This document shows, in pieces, positions 1 to 8,263 of a stretch of 64,000 bases of DNA; position 1 is the stretch's first letter; each line of letters begins with the position of its first letter. This DNA comes from Lentimicrobiaceae bacterium (GTDB taxonomy: Bacteria; Bacteroidota; Bacteroidia; Bacteroidales; Lentimicrobiaceae), in the NCBI GenBank assembly GCA_020636745.1, contig JACJXH010000008.1:1-64000 (forward strand). Direction: 5' to 3'. Below the pieces are notes generated by a model. The model ran no database searches and was not told the DNA's origin. It saw only the letters and a program-made list of their open reading frames with translations. The translations under genes were made by a program, and so were the position numbers.

Positions 1-1
1 C

Positions 2-40
2 ACCTATTTTCCCGAATACAGGGTGGTGATTGACGAATAA
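2..40 (+). CDS. 3' end of an upstream gene (partial)
   Basis: Frame 2 reads 12 residues ending in VVIDE and then a TAA stop, cut by the window start. It could be the C-terminus of a gene upstream of the exosortase. Frame 1 also stops nearby, so the assignment is weak and no function can be given. Confidence 0.3.
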   Translation, partial: TYFPEYRVVIDE

Positions 41-145
41 AGCGGCCACCTGACAGCCGGGCCGGACAACAAAAAAGAATATGAACGAACAGCATGGCAG
101 CCTGTGGGTCGCGGGGCAGCGCCATGTGCAGTTGTTAACAGCAGC

Positions 146-175
146 TTGCCGGTGAACCATAAAACCGTAAATTTG
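146..175 (+). promoter_or_regulatory. Bacteroidota-type promoter for the exosortase gene
   Basis: TTG at 146-148, a 19-base spacer, then TAAATTTG at 168-175, matching the known Bacteroidota sigma pattern TTTG-N19-21-TAnnTTTG. The expected transcript start is a few bases before the ATG at 193, giving a very short leader. Confidence 0.6.
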
Positions 176-192
176 TCACAAACCCCGAAACG

Positions 193-795
193 ATGAAAGA
201 AAGAGTAAGCCGGTTTTTGGCGCTGCGCCATCAAAAACGCTACCAGCCCCTGTTTGATGTGGGCATATTTGCCCTGTTGCTGATATTTGTGCACTACACC
301 TATATCTGGTGGTCGTCGGCCGGATTTCCGCCTGTGCGGGCGCAGGTCGATCAACTGTTTGTATGGGCATCGTCGGTACTGTTCGACCAGAGTGTATGGG
401 TATTGCAGCACATTTTCGGGGTAAATATAAGCACCGAAGGGCAAACAATATACGTTGCAAGCCGCGACGGTTCATTGGGTTATGTGGGGGTAGAGCCGGG
501 CTGCACCAGTCTGAAGCAGTGGACACACTGGATAGTGCTGATGCTGCTGTTTCCGGGCCCGTGGCGGCACAAGCTGTGGTATGTACCACTGGGGGTGGTA
601 GTCATCCACTTTGTTAACCTGATACGGGTAACAGGCCTGGCCCTCACCCTGATACCATGGCCGCATCACTTTGCCTTTTTCCATAACTATATATTTAAAA
701 CCTTTTTTTACTTTATGATATTTGTGATGTGGGTGGTTTGGGTGGAATATTTTAAAAACAGGGGAAACAGTGAACAGTTAACAGTTAACAGATAA
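193..795 (+). CDS. Exosortase/archaeosortase family membrane protein
   Basis: A 200-residue polytopic membrane protein. Seen: several hydrophobic segments, the motif EPGCTSLK near residue 100 with the candidate catalytic Cys, NLIRV near residue 145 with the conserved Arg, and HNYIFK near residue 163 with a conserved His. Exosortases use such a Cys/Arg/His triad to process C-terminal PEP-CTERM-like sorting signals in the inner membrane. The length fits the short Bacteroidota exosortases (XrtF/XrtN-like); which subtype is not clear and no substrate is visible nearby. The last codons (after NRGNSE) are built from a 7-base-phased run of AACAGTT-like units that continues into the heptamer array downstream, so the original C-terminus may have been altered. 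Confidence 0.8.
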   Translation: MKERVSRFLALRHQKRYQPLFDVGIFALLLIFVHYTYIWWSSAGFPPVRAQVDQLFVWASSVLFDQSVWVLQHIFGVNISTEGQTIYVASRDGSLGYVGVEPGCTSLKQWTHWIVLMLLFPGPWRHKLWYVPLGVVVIHFVNLIRVTGLALTLIPWPHHFAFFHNYIFKTFFYFMIFVMWVVWVEYFKNRGNSEQLTVNR

Positions 796-1350
796 CAGAT
801 AACAGTGAACATTTATCGTTTGACCGTTCGGCGTTCGGCGTTTGGCGTTTGGCGTTCGGCGTTTGGCGTTTGGCGTTGCGCGTTGCGCGTTCAGCGTTCG
901 GCGTTTGGCGTTTGGCGTTCATCGTTCATTGTTTGGCGTTTATCGTTGACCGTTAGGCGTTAGGCGTTTAGCGTTCATCGTTCATTGTTTGGCGTTTATC
1001 GTTGACCGTTCGGCGTTTGGCGTTTAGCGTTTAGCGTTCATCGTTCATCGTTCAGCGTTGGGCGTTCGCGCGTTGCGCGTTCATCGTTCATCGTTCATTG
1101 TTTGGCGTTTATCGTTTGGCGTTTAGCGTTTGGCGTTCGGCGTTCATTGTTCAGCGTTGGGCGTTCATCGTTCATTGTTTGGCGTTTGGCGTTTAGCGTT
1201 CATCGTTCATCGTTCGGCGTTCATCGTTCAGCGTTGGGCGTTCGTGCGTTGCGCGTTGCGCGTTCATTGTTTGGCGTTTATCGTTGACCGTTCGGCGTTG
1301 GGCGTTTATCGTTCATCGTTCATCGTTTATCGTTCATCGTTCATCGCTGG
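770..1350 (+). repeat. Heptamer array A (variable triplet + CGTT)
   Basis: About 80 consecutive 7-base units of the form NNNCGTT with a restricted set of triplets (TGG, CGG, CAT, TAT, CAG, TAG, GCG, GAC, GGG, AGG). Rare 8-base units (CGCGCGTT) shift the phase. The array starts inside the exosortase 3' end with AACAGTT/AACAGAT-like units in the same phase. Long ORFs read through it are low-complexity (LAFIV/RSAFGV-type) and unlikely to be genes. Confidence 0.9.
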
Positions 1351-1450
1351 TTGGCTTTTCTCTTTCAGCTATGCCTCAGTTCTGTTCCTGTTGTTTTTTT
1401 TCTCTGTGAGCCTCTGTGACTCCTCAGTGAACCTCCGTGTAACTTCGCGC
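1351..1450 (+). repeat. Conserved flank module after array A
   Basis: Contains CTCTTTCAGCTATGCCTCAG (1360s-1370s) followed by CTCTGTGAGCC/CTCTGTGACTC repeats and TCAGTGAACCTC. The same segments recur after arrays at 3064, 4432, 4748 (first part only), 5400 and 9957 (first part only), always on the same side of the heptamer array. Confidence 0.75.
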
Positions 1451-1462
1451 AAGCCGGGGAAG

Positions 1463-1545
1463 TCCCGAAACTTCGGGGAAGTCCCGAGCATTCGGGGTTG
1501 AATCCTTGTCCCGATAGCTATCGGGAAAGTCCCGAGAATTCGGGA
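1463..1545 (+). repeat. TCCCGA/TCGGGA hairpin cluster 1
   Basis: Four short inverted repeats at 1463-1478, 1482-1497, 1509-1526 and 1530-1545, each TCCCGA-loop-TCGGGA (or GGGG). Neighbouring ones are spaced 19 bases start to start. Followed by palindromic GCGCGAAGCGC/GCCCGCAGGGC segments to about 1625. Confidence 0.8.
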
Positions 1546-1641
1546 TGAACCCTTGAACGCGCGAAGCGCATTGAACCTTTGGAACGCCCGCAGGGCATTG
1601 AACTTTTTGAACGCGAAGCGCCTTGAATCCTTGAATCTTCC

Positions 1642-1649
1642 TACCTTTG
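1642..1649 (+). promoter_or_regulatory. Candidate -7 box of the aminotransferase gene
   Basis: TACCTTTG matches TAnnTTTG, 50 bases before the ATG at 1699. I see no well-spaced -33 element. Confidence 0.4.
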
Positions 1650-1698
1650 CTGCCTGAAATATCATCAACGCAACTACGCGTCAAAAAAAAACATACAA

Positions 1699-2880
1699 AT
1701 GAGCCATACAGCTAAAATCTGGTTATCGTCACCGCATATGGGCGGAGCCGAACAAAAATACGTTACCGAAGCATTTGATACCAACTGGGTATCGCCCTTA
1801 GGGCCGAATGTAAATGGTTTTGAGAAAGATTTGGTGCAGTACACCGGCTCGCCGCATGCTGCAGCCCTGAGTGCAGGCACAGCCGCCCTTCACCTGGCGC
1901 TGGTACTGCTCGGTGTAAAGCCCGGCGATTTTGTGATTTGCCAGAGTTTTACCTTCTCGGCTTCGGCCAACCCCATTGCCTACCAGGGAGCCATTCCAGT
2001 ATTTGTCGACAGTGAAACGGCCACCTGGAATATGAGCCCTGCGCACCTCGAACAGGCGATAAAAGCGTGTATGTCGGGCCAAATCAGCTATAAAGGACAG
2101 CAAATGCCGGCAGCCAGGCCCAAAGCCATTATACCGGTGCACCTTTACGGGATGCCTTCGATGATGGGGGAGATTATGGCCATAGCCGATAAATATGAGA
2201 TACCGGTAGTGGAAGATGCCGCAGAAGCGCTCGGATCTTCCATCAACGGCCGTAAGTGCGGCACCTTTGGCAGGCTGGGGGTGTTGAGCTTCAATGGCAA
2301 TAAGATTATCACCACCAGCGGGGGAGGTGCCCTGCTGTCGGAAGACGAAGCCCTGATTGCCCAATCGAGGTTTCTGGCCACGCAGGCCCGCGACCAGGCG
2401 CCACATTACCAGCACAGCCACATAGGATACAACTACCGCATGAGCAACATAGTGGCAGGGGTAGGCCGCGGACAGATGGAGGTATTGCCGCAGCGGGTAG
2501 AAGCACGCCGGGCCAACTATGCGCGTTACCGCGATTACTTTGCCACCCTGGGCAGCCGCGGATACGAAGTGCATCTGCAGCCCGAGCCGGAGGGGCACTA
2601 TTCCAACCGCTGGCTAACGGCCATTGCGCTTAATCCGGCGCGCAACCGGGGCATCAGCCGCGAAACGCTGCGCCTGGCATTTGAGGCAGAGAATATTGAA
2701 ACGCGGCCCTTGTGGAAACCCATGCATTTGCAGCCTGTATTTGCGGGGTCGCCGTTCTTTGGCGATGGCAGCAGTGAGCGGTTGTTTGACGAGGGCTTGT
2801 GTTTGCCCTCAGGCTCCAACCTGACAGAGGCTGATTTTGAAAGGATCTTTGCCGTGCTGGATAGGGTGTTTGGCGTTTAG
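1699..2880 (+). CDS. PLP-dependent sugar aminotransferase (DegT/DnrJ/EryC1/StrS family)
   Basis: A 393-residue fold-type I aminotransferase, the usual length for the family. Seen: SAGTAALHLAL near residue 58 (cofactor phosphate binding), VVEDAAEA with Asp173 (pairs with the PLP pyridine nitrogen), and SFNGNK with Lys202, the expected Schiff-base lysine. Such enzymes aminate 4-keto or 3-keto nucleotide sugars; the closest types I recognise are PglE/PseC/PerA-like. Gene order suggests it works with the 4,6-dehydratase at 5972-7885 and the acetyltransferase at 3430-4161. The final residues VFGV and the stop are encoded by the first units of the heptamer array that follows, so the gene end has been overwritten or capped by the repeat. 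Confidence 0.9.
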   Translation: MSHTAKIWLSSPHMGGAEQKYVTEAFDTNWVSPLGPNVNGFEKDLVQYTGSPHAAALSAGTAALHLALVLLGVKPGDFVICQSFTFSASANPIAYQGAIPVFVDSETATWNMSPAHLEQAIKACMSGQISYKGQQMPAARPKAIIPVHLYGMPSMMGEIMAIADKYEIPVVEDAAEALGSSINGRKCGTFGRLGVLSFNGNKIITTSGGGALLSEDEALIAQSRFLATQARDQAPHYQHSHIGYNYRMSNIVAGVGRGQMEVLPQRVEARRANYARYRDYFATLGSRGYEVHLQPEPEGHYSNRWLTAIALNPARNRGISRETLRLAFEAENIETRPLWKPMHLQPVFAGSPFFGDGSSERLFDEGLCLPSGSNLTEADFERIFAVLDRVFGV

Positions 2881-3069
2881 CGTTCGCGCGTTGCGCGTTT
2901 GGCGTTTGCGCGTTGCGCGTTTGGCGTTTGGCGTTTGCGCGTTCGCGCGTTCATCGTTCGGCGTTTGGCGTTTGGCGTTTAGCGTTTGGCGTTTGGCGTT
3001 TGGCGTTCGGCGTTTGGCGTTCATCGTTCATTGTTTGGCGTTTATCGTTGACCGTTCGGCGTTGGGCGT
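2866..3069 (+). repeat. Heptamer array B
   Basis: About 29 NNNCGTT units that begin within the aminotransferase stop region and end with the conserved terminus GGGCGTCGCTTTATTTTTT. The last units before the terminus (CATCGTT, CATTGTT, TGGCGTT, TATCGTT, GACCGTT order) repeat the unit order seen in arrays A, C, D and G. Confidence 0.9.
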
Positions 3070-3199
3070 CGCTTTATTTTTTCCTCTGTGAGCCTCTGTG
3101 ACTTCTCAGTGAACCTCTCCCGAATGCCCGGGATGCACGTGTAACTTCGCGCAAGCCGGGAAGGTCCCGAGACTTCGGGAACGTCCCGAGTATTCGGGA
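3064..3199 (+). repeat. Array-B flank: CTCTGTGAGCC module and hairpin cluster 2
   Basis: The terminus GGCGTCGCTTTATTTT is followed by CTCTGTGAGCC repeats (3083-3118) and three TCCCGA/TCGGGA-type hairpins at 3118-3133, 3165-3180 and 3184-3199. Nearly the same block recurs at 4432-4577. It is followed by GCCCGCAGGGC and CGCGAAGCGCC palindromes to about 3252. Confidence 0.75.
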
Positions 3200-3297
3200 T
3201 TGAACCCTTTGGAACGCCCGCAGGGCATTGAACTTTTTGAACGCGAAGCGCCTTGTATCTATCAGGCTGCGGGGATGCATCGGGTTCGTTGATTTTT

Positions 3298-3305
3298 TAC
3301 ATTTG
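3298..3305 (+). promoter_or_regulatory. Candidate -7 box upstream of the acetyltransferase
   Basis: TACATTTG, matching TAnnTTTG, about 125 bases before the ATG at 3430. No -33 box at standard spacing is seen. Confidence 0.3.
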
Positions 3306-3429
3306 GGCTGGTTTTAAAAAAAGTTTAACTTTACACACCGCACACTCATCACATCAAGTGTACAGGAACGTGCAGTTAAATCAAAATGTTCCAACAAATT
3401 AAGATTAGGACTAACGTAAAACAGAAACT

Positions 3430-4161
3430 ATGGAATATGCAGTACTCAAGGTAGAATCGAAATTGTTTGGCCGCAAGGTATTGGTGCTTGACGCTGAAAC
3501 CACACCTGAAGAATATGTGGCAGGGCTCGATAAACTGATAGCCGATGAGCAACCCTGGTACATGAACCGTTTGTGTGAAGCCAACGATTTAAGCACCATT
3601 CACGCCTTTGAAGATCTGGGATTTCGTTTTGTGGAGTTGCGTATGTTTCGCGATTTGCGGATAGAGAACATGCAGATGGGATCTCATTCGTTTTTCCCTT
3701 ATGAAGCCGTGTTGCTTGATGAGGAATCGTTGCCGGCCATTTATGAAATCATCAGGGGCTATCCTGCCGACGATCGCTTTTCGCGCGATCCGCTGATACC
3801 GGCAGGCACCTCGCTCAAAAGGCTGGAGCTGTATATGAAAAAGTCGATCACCAACACCCGCAATGAGTTTATTTACGGGTTGGTGAATCATCACACCGGT
3901 GAGTTGGCCGGTTTCCGCAACGGAGAATTTACCTCTAAAAAAACGGTGCGTTACTTCTATCGTTTTATGGCGCCCACACACAACACCCCTGCCTATGCTT
4001 CAATGCTGGAAGCGGCGGTGATCGATGCCCTCGTAAAGCGCGGTGCAGGTATGGTGGAGGCCATTACCAGTGGTTTGAATGTTGAGGAGATCAACGAGGC
4101 ATTCAGTACACTTGGATTCAGGGCCCAGAAAACCATGGTGCTGCTCCGTAAAATTTTCTGA
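3430..4161 (+). CDS. GNAT-family N-acetyltransferase, WecD-like
   Basis: A 243-residue protein with the layout of WecD/RffC-type GNAT enzymes, which N-acetylate amino-sugar nucleotides with acetyl-CoA. Seen: RFSRDPLIPAG near residues 117-127, a short tyrosine-rich helix (LELYMKKSI), and a C-terminal core ending in EINEAFSTLGFRAQKTMVLL, the usual last strands of the fold. Its place between a sugar aminotransferase and a 4,6-dehydratase supports a role as the acetylation step of an acetamido-sugar pathway. The exact substrate is inferred from context only. It is bounded by heptamer arrays on both sides. Confidence 0.65.
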   Translation: MEYAVLKVESKLFGRKVLVLDAETTPEEYVAGLDKLIADEQPWYMNRLCEANDLSTIHAFEDLGFRFVELRMFRDLRIENMQMGSHSFFPYEAVLLDEESLPAIYEIIRGYPADDRFSRDPLIPAGTSLKRLELYMKKSITNTRNEFIYGLVNHHTGELAGFRNGEFTSKKTVRYFYRFMAPTHNTPAYASMLEAAVIDALVKRGAGMVEAITSGLNVEEINEAFSTLGFRAQKTMVLLRKIF

Positions 4162-4210
4162 ATATAGCTGATGCATAGCAGTTTGCTGACTTCACTATGG
4201 GTGAAGCAGT

Positions 4211-4437
4211 TTGCGCGTTCGCGCGTTCATCGTTCAGCGTTTGGCGTTGCGCGTTGCGCGTTCATCGTTCATCGTTCGGCGTGTAGCGTTCATTGTTTGG
4301 CGTTTATCGTTGCGCTTTGCGCGTTGCGCGTTTGGCGTTTGGCGTTTATCGTTCATCGTTCAGCGTTCGGCGTTTGGCGTTCGGCGTTTAGCGTTCATTG
4401 TTTTGCGTTTATCGTTGACCGTTCATCGTTTGGCGTC
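4211..4437 (+). repeat. Heptamer array C
   Basis: About 32 NNNCGTT units with a few variants (GCGCTTT, TTGCGTT), starting about 50 bases after the acetyltransferase stop and ending in the conserved GGCGTCGCTTTATTTTT terminus. Confidence 0.9.
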
Positions 4438-4577
4438 GCTTTATTTTTACCTCTGTGAGCCTCTGTGACTCCTCAGTGAACCTCTCCCGAATGCCCGGGA
4501 TGCACGTGTAACTCCGCGCAAGCCGGGGAAGTCCCGGGAATTCGGGAACGTCCCGAGACTTCGGGAAAGTCCCGGGC
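4432..4577 (+). repeat. Array-C flank module and hairpin cluster 3
   Basis: Copy of the block at 3064-3199: terminus, CTCTGTGAGCC repeats (4450-4486), then inverted repeats at 4485-4500, 4532-4547 and 4551-4566. Confidence 0.75.
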
Positions 4578-4648
4578 GCAGCAGATTCAACTGAGCCCAT
4601 CAAAAAATCCATATCGTTTTACAAATCTTAAATCGTGGCAGGAGCGTT
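4577..4648 (+). repeat. 72-base dispersed repeat, copy 1 (left flank of array D)
   Basis: Matches 9618-9689 at 71 of 72 bases by eye (T/C difference in ATATCG/ACATCG). It begins CGCAGCAGATTC and ends GGCAGGAGCGTT, running straight into a heptamer array in both places. Confidence 0.85.
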
Positions 4649-4753
4649 TGGCGTTCGCGCGTTGCGCGTTGCGCGTTTATCGTTCGGCGTTTGGCGTTCA
4701 TCGTTCATCGTTCATTGTTTGGCGTTTATCGTTGACCGTTCATCGTTTGGCGT
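4641..4753 (+). repeat. Heptamer array D
   Basis: About 15 NNNCGTT units between the 72-base left flank and the GGCGTCGCTTTATTTTTC terminus. This is the most compact complete example of left flank, array and right flank. Confidence 0.9.
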
Positions 4754-5369
4754 CGCTTTATTTTTCTCTTTCAGCTATACCTCAGTTCTGTATCTTTTGT
4801 TTTTCACCCCTTGGGGGTTGCCGCACATTTTGGGTTGGGTGATGTTCTTTCGTTTTAACCGTCCATCGCCTGCTATCTTCTCTCTTTCAGCCAGGCTTTG
4901 GTTCTGTTTCTTTTACTTTTCACCCCTTGGGGGTTGCCTTACTTTTTGCTTGATCAAAAAGTAACAACTAGCGGAGCGATTTCAAGCGCACCTTTAAAAA
5001 CAAGAGAGTTTGCGCTTAAAAAATCAAGGCTTACTAAAAAAGGCTAAAAACCAGCGCGCGATCTTGGTAGAAAATAAACGAGGTTGACTCATTTTTCCTC
5101 TGCTTTACTCTTTTGTACACTTATTACCCGAGCGCTGCTACGCTTCGTCGGTTGCGTTTCTTCTTTCGTTTCCCGATAGGGAATCTGGTTTTTCCTGTGT
5201 TGGAGGTTTAATGTTTCCCATCGGGATTGGTGTAAGTAATAAATCATTTCGCAAACTCATGATTTATAACTTACACTCATCATGCGGCTGGTTTTCTTAA
5301 CGCCTTTTTTAGTAGGCCGGTCCGCTCAGGGTTCGGGTTTATTTGTGGCTTTGGGTTGGGTGATGTGCA
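4748..5369 (+). repeat. Gene-free patchwork of dispersed repeat modules
   Basis: No credible gene. It holds two copies of a module containing CTCTTTCAGC, GTTCTGT and TTTTCACCCCTTGGGGG (about 4765-4823 and 4882-4938), and a palindrome with arms TACTTTTTG (4940-4948) and CAAAAAGTA (4955-4963). A further pair is a near-match of TCCCGATAGGGAA (about 5171) with TTTCCCATCGGGA (about 5214). It looks like layered, decaying insertion of small non-coding elements. Confidence 0.6.
5230..5276. repeat. Long imperfect inverted repeat
   Basis: Arms of 18 bases at 5230-5247 (GTGTAAGTAATAAATCAT) and 5259-5276 (ATGATTTATAACTTACAC) are complementary except at one position, with an 11-base loop. It has no U-tract, so a terminator is unlikely; it may be an element end or a non-autonomous hairpin element. 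Confidence 0.7.
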
Positions 5370-5520
5370 TGCGTTTTGTCGTTAACCGTTCATCGTTCAG
5401 CGTCGCTTTGTCTTTCTCTTTCAGCTATACCTCGCTTCTGTTCCTGTTGTTTTTTTTCTCTGTGAGCCTCTGTGACTCCTCAGTGAACCTCTGTGTAACT
5501 TCTCAGTGAACCTCTGTATA
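5370..5520 (+). repeat. Heptamer remnant E with flank module
   Basis: Only four to five heptamer units remain (5370-5405). They are followed by the CTCTTTCAGCTATACCTC module and CTCTGTGAGCC/TCAGTGAACCTCTGT repeats to about 5518. It shows that the right flank persists with an almost lost array. Confidence 0.7.
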
Positions 5521-5561
5521 ATTGTGCTTTAGCCATGGGAGGACGATAGTTAACCGGAAAG

Positions 5562-5615
5562 TCCCGAGACTTCGGGAAAGTCCCGAGTATTCGGGAAAGT
5601 CCCGAGTATTCGGGA
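5562..5615 (+). repeat. TCCCGA/TCGGGA hairpin cluster 4
   Basis: Three inverted repeats at 5562, 5581 and 5600, exactly 19 bases apart, with loops GACT, GTAT and GTAT. Followed by a GCGCGCAGCGC palindrome near 5630. Confidence 0.85.
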
Positions 5616-5911
5616 TTGAACCTTTGGAACGCGCGCAGCGCCTGTCCCGCCTTTTTTGCCGGAGAAAGCAGCAGAGCTCCTCAATTCCTGCACGGGAACC
5701 CCGCCATGAAAGTAAAATAATTATACACCACCTCAACATCAATTCAGGCCACGGCGCGCCATCTTATTGGTTTTGCCTGTTTTAAATAAGCATCTTTCCA
5801 TAGAAAGCGGACTCAGGTTTTTAAAAAAGATTAAAAATAAGGCAATCCCTATCTTTCTGAAAAATAGCTCATTCTTTAAAAGTTACAAAGCTTTTTAACT
5901 GACATTAATTG

Positions 5912-5919
5912 TATCTTTG
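5912..5919 (+). promoter_or_regulatory. Candidate -7 box of the 4,6-dehydratase gene
   Basis: TATCTTTG matches TAnnTTTG, 52 bases before the ATG at 5972. Confidence 0.45.
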
Positions 5920-5971
5920 TTTCCTTTTTGAAGGTATAGGATAGTCGCTTATTAAAATCAGGATTCAGCAC

Positions 5972-7885
5972 ATGATACATAAAATATTTTTATCCTTCTC
6001 ACATCGTTTTGTTTCGCGCAGGGTTATCTTTCTTAAAGATCTTATTTTTCTGATTATTGCGCTGGTGGTGGCTTATTTGCTCCGCTTTAACTTTGCCCTT
6101 ACCCCCGACTTGCGCGAAAACTTATTTCACCATATCATCGGCAGCACCCTGGTAGCAGCTGTCAGTTTCCTCATATTTAAACCCTATGCAGGCATCATCA
6201 GGCATACCGGCATTGAAGATGTATTGCGTCTGGCAAAAAGCTTTTTGTTGATATTGGTGTTGCTCCTGGCTTTAAACTGGGTGAGCAGTGTTTATCCCAC
6301 TGACTATTATCCTGTGATACCCTTGTCGGTGCTGATTATATACCTGATGGTAGGGGCGTTTATGCTGCTGGTTACACGTTTGGCCGTGAAGCTGCTTTTT
6401 ATGACGATGTCGCGCAGTGGCGAACCCCGCGAAAACATTTTGATTTTTGGCGCCGGGCAGGCTGGCATTACCACCTGTAATGTAATTTCCAATGACAAAA
6501 ACTCTACCCTCAAGGTGGTGGGCTTTATTGATGAAAACCCTTTGTTGATTGGCAAAGTACTGATGGGGGCCAAGGTGTATAAGCCTTCAGATATCAACGA
6601 AGATTTTCTGAATAACCTGAAGGTAAAAGACATCATTTTTTCGGTACAGAACATCGATGCTGATGATAAACGCAACCTGATTGAGGATCTGATTGCCCGT
6701 GCCCCTGTGGTGGTGCGCGAGATTCCGCCGGTAGGCAGCTGGATAAACGGCGAACTTACCGTCAAACAGATCAATAAGGTAAAGATTGAAGATTTGCTGC
6801 AGCGCCAGCCCATTCAGCTCGACAAAGCACCTGTGCTTGAAGAAATCAGGAATAAAGTGGTGCTGGTAACCGGTGCTGCAGGCAGTATTGGCAGCGAACT
6901 GTCGCGGCAGTTATGCCGGCTGGGCGCCGCCCGCCTGGTGTTTCTCGATCAGGCTGAATCTCCTTTGTACGATTTGCAGCAGGAGCTCAAGGTGTCGTAC
7001 CCGTCGCAGGCTTCCAAATTTGAATTTGTGATAGGCGATGTGAGCAATGCCGAAACTGTTGAGCGCGTGTTTCGCATTCACAAACCACACCTGGTATACC
7101 ATGCAGCAGCCTACAAGCATGTGCCCCTGATGGAGCAAAACCCGTTTGAAGCGGTGCGTGTAAATGTGTTTGGAACCAGGCTGGTAGCCAACACGGCCTC
7201 GAAATACAGGGTGCAGAAGTTTGTGATGATCTCCACCGACAAAGCAGTTAACCCTTCCAATGTGATGGGGGCTTCCAAAAGGGTTGCTGAAATCTACATT
7301 CAGAGTTTGAACCTTAAAAAAGACAACCGGACCGCCTTTATAACCACCCGTTTTGGCAATGTGCTGGGGTCGAACGGTTCGGTTATCCCCTTGTTTGAGC
7401 GGCAGATAGCCAAGGGCGGGCCGGTAACGGTTACCCATCCCGACATAATCCGCTATTTTATGACCATTCCCGAAGCCTGTTCGCTGGTATTTGATGCCGG
7501 TGCCATGGGGATGGGGGGCGAAATATTTTTGTTCGACATGGGCAATCCTGTAAAGATTAACGATTTGGCTATCAATATGATCAGGCTGTCGGGACTTAAG
7601 CCGGGCAAAGACATCAAAATAGAATACACCGGTTTGCGTCCGGGCGAAAAGCTGTATGAAGAGCTGCTCAACGATGGTGAAAACAACCTGCCCACGCACA
7701 ACAAGAAAATCACCATAGCGCAGGTGCGGCATTATCCGCCTTATGAGGTAGATGCCATGTTTCTCGATTTGGAAGATTCGTTCAATACCTACGACAGGGT
7801 AGAGGTGGTGGCGCAACTCAAGCGCATCGTACCTGAATTCCGCAGCAATAATTCTGAATATCAGTTACTCGACCGTACAGCGTAA
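5972..7885 (+). CDS. Membrane-anchored nucleotide-sugar 4,6-dehydratase (FlaA1/PglF/CapD-like)
   Basis: A 637-residue polysaccharide-biosynthesis protein of normal length. Seen: four or so N-terminal membrane segments (residues about 18-140), a first Rossmann motif FGAGQAG near 158, and a second NAD-binding motif VTGAAGSIGSE near 298-308. HAAAYKHVPLME near 376-387 and STDKAVNPSNVMGASKR near 420-436 carry the short-chain dehydrogenase-type catalytic residues, with Met replacing the usual Tyr as in the FlaA1/PglF branch. These inner-membrane enzymes convert UDP-GlcNAc-type sugars to 4-keto-6-deoxy intermediates, the step before an aminotransferase like the one at 1699-2880. An epimerase activity (CapD) cannot be excluded. 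Confidence 0.9.
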   Translation: MIHKIFLSFSHRFVSRRVIFLKDLIFLIIALVVAYLLRFNFALTPDLRENLFHHIIGSTLVAAVSFLIFKPYAGIIRHTGIEDVLRLAKSFLLILVLLLALNWVSSVYPTDYYPVIPLSVLIIYLMVGAFMLLVTRLAVKLLFMTMSRSGEPRENILIFGAGQAGITTCNVISNDKNSTLKVVGFIDENPLLIGKVLMGAKVYKPSDINEDFLNNLKVKDIIFSVQNIDADDKRNLIEDLIARAPVVVREIPPVGSWINGELTVKQINKVKIEDLLQRQPIQLDKAPVLEEIRNKVVLVTGAAGSIGSELSRQLCRLGAARLVFLDQAESPLYDLQQELKVSYPSQASKFEFVIGDVSNAETVERVFRIHKPHLVYHAAAYKHVPLMEQNPFEAVRVNVFGTRLVANTASKYRVQKFVMISTDKAVNPSNVMGASKRVAEIYIQSLNLKKDNRTAFITTRFGNVLGSNGSVIPLFERQIAKGGPVTVTHPDIIRYFMTIPEACSLVFDAGAMGMGGEIFLFDMGNPVKINDLAINMIRLSGLKPGKDIKIEYTGLRPGEKLYEELLNDGENNLPTHNKKITIAQVRHYPPYEVDAMFLDLEDSFNTYDRVEVVAQLKRIVPEFRSNNSEYQLLDRTA

Positions 7886-7890
7886 ATAAC

Positions 7891-8121
7891 GGGGCGTTCG
7901 CGCGTTCGCGCGTTCATCGTTTGGCGTTTAGCGTTTGGCGTTCGGCGTTCAGCGTTTATCGTTTATCGTTCATTGTTTAGCGTTTGGCGTTTGGCGTTCG
8001 CGCGTTCGGTGTTCAGCGTTTGGCGTTCATCGTTTGGCGTTCAGCGTTCGGTGTTTAGCGTTCGGCGTTTGGCGTTCGGCGTTTGGCGTTTGGCGTTCGC
8101 GCGTTTAGCGTTCAGCGTTCA
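7891..8121 (+). repeat. Heptamer array F
   Basis: About 33 NNNCGTT units starting five bases after the dehydratase stop codon. Unlike the others it ends in GTTCAACAAATC, without the GGCGTCGC terminus or the CTCTGTGAGCC module. Variant units TCGGTGTT and CGCGCGTT occur. Confidence 0.9.
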
Positions 8122-8236
8122 ACAAATCAGAGAAAATTCCGGCTGAAAAACCGCAGTAAAAAAATAAATCATCCAACCGGGCGCAGCGGAGCTTAGCTTT
8201 TTATGTTTATAACCCTAAAAACATGCGAATATTTAT

Positions 8237-8244
8237 TATATTTG
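8237..8244 (+). promoter_or_regulatory. Candidate -7 box of the ATPase gene
   Basis: TATATTTG ends 19 bases before the ATG at 8264, giving a very short leader. Confidence 0.5.
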
Positions 8245-8263
8245 TGGTTATACTCCTAAAAAA

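Noticed and set aside
1102..1501. ORFs of 61 and 123 codons over heptamer array A
   Set aside because: Translated low-complexity repeats; the same kind of ORF exists over every array in several frames, with no start signals or family resemblance.
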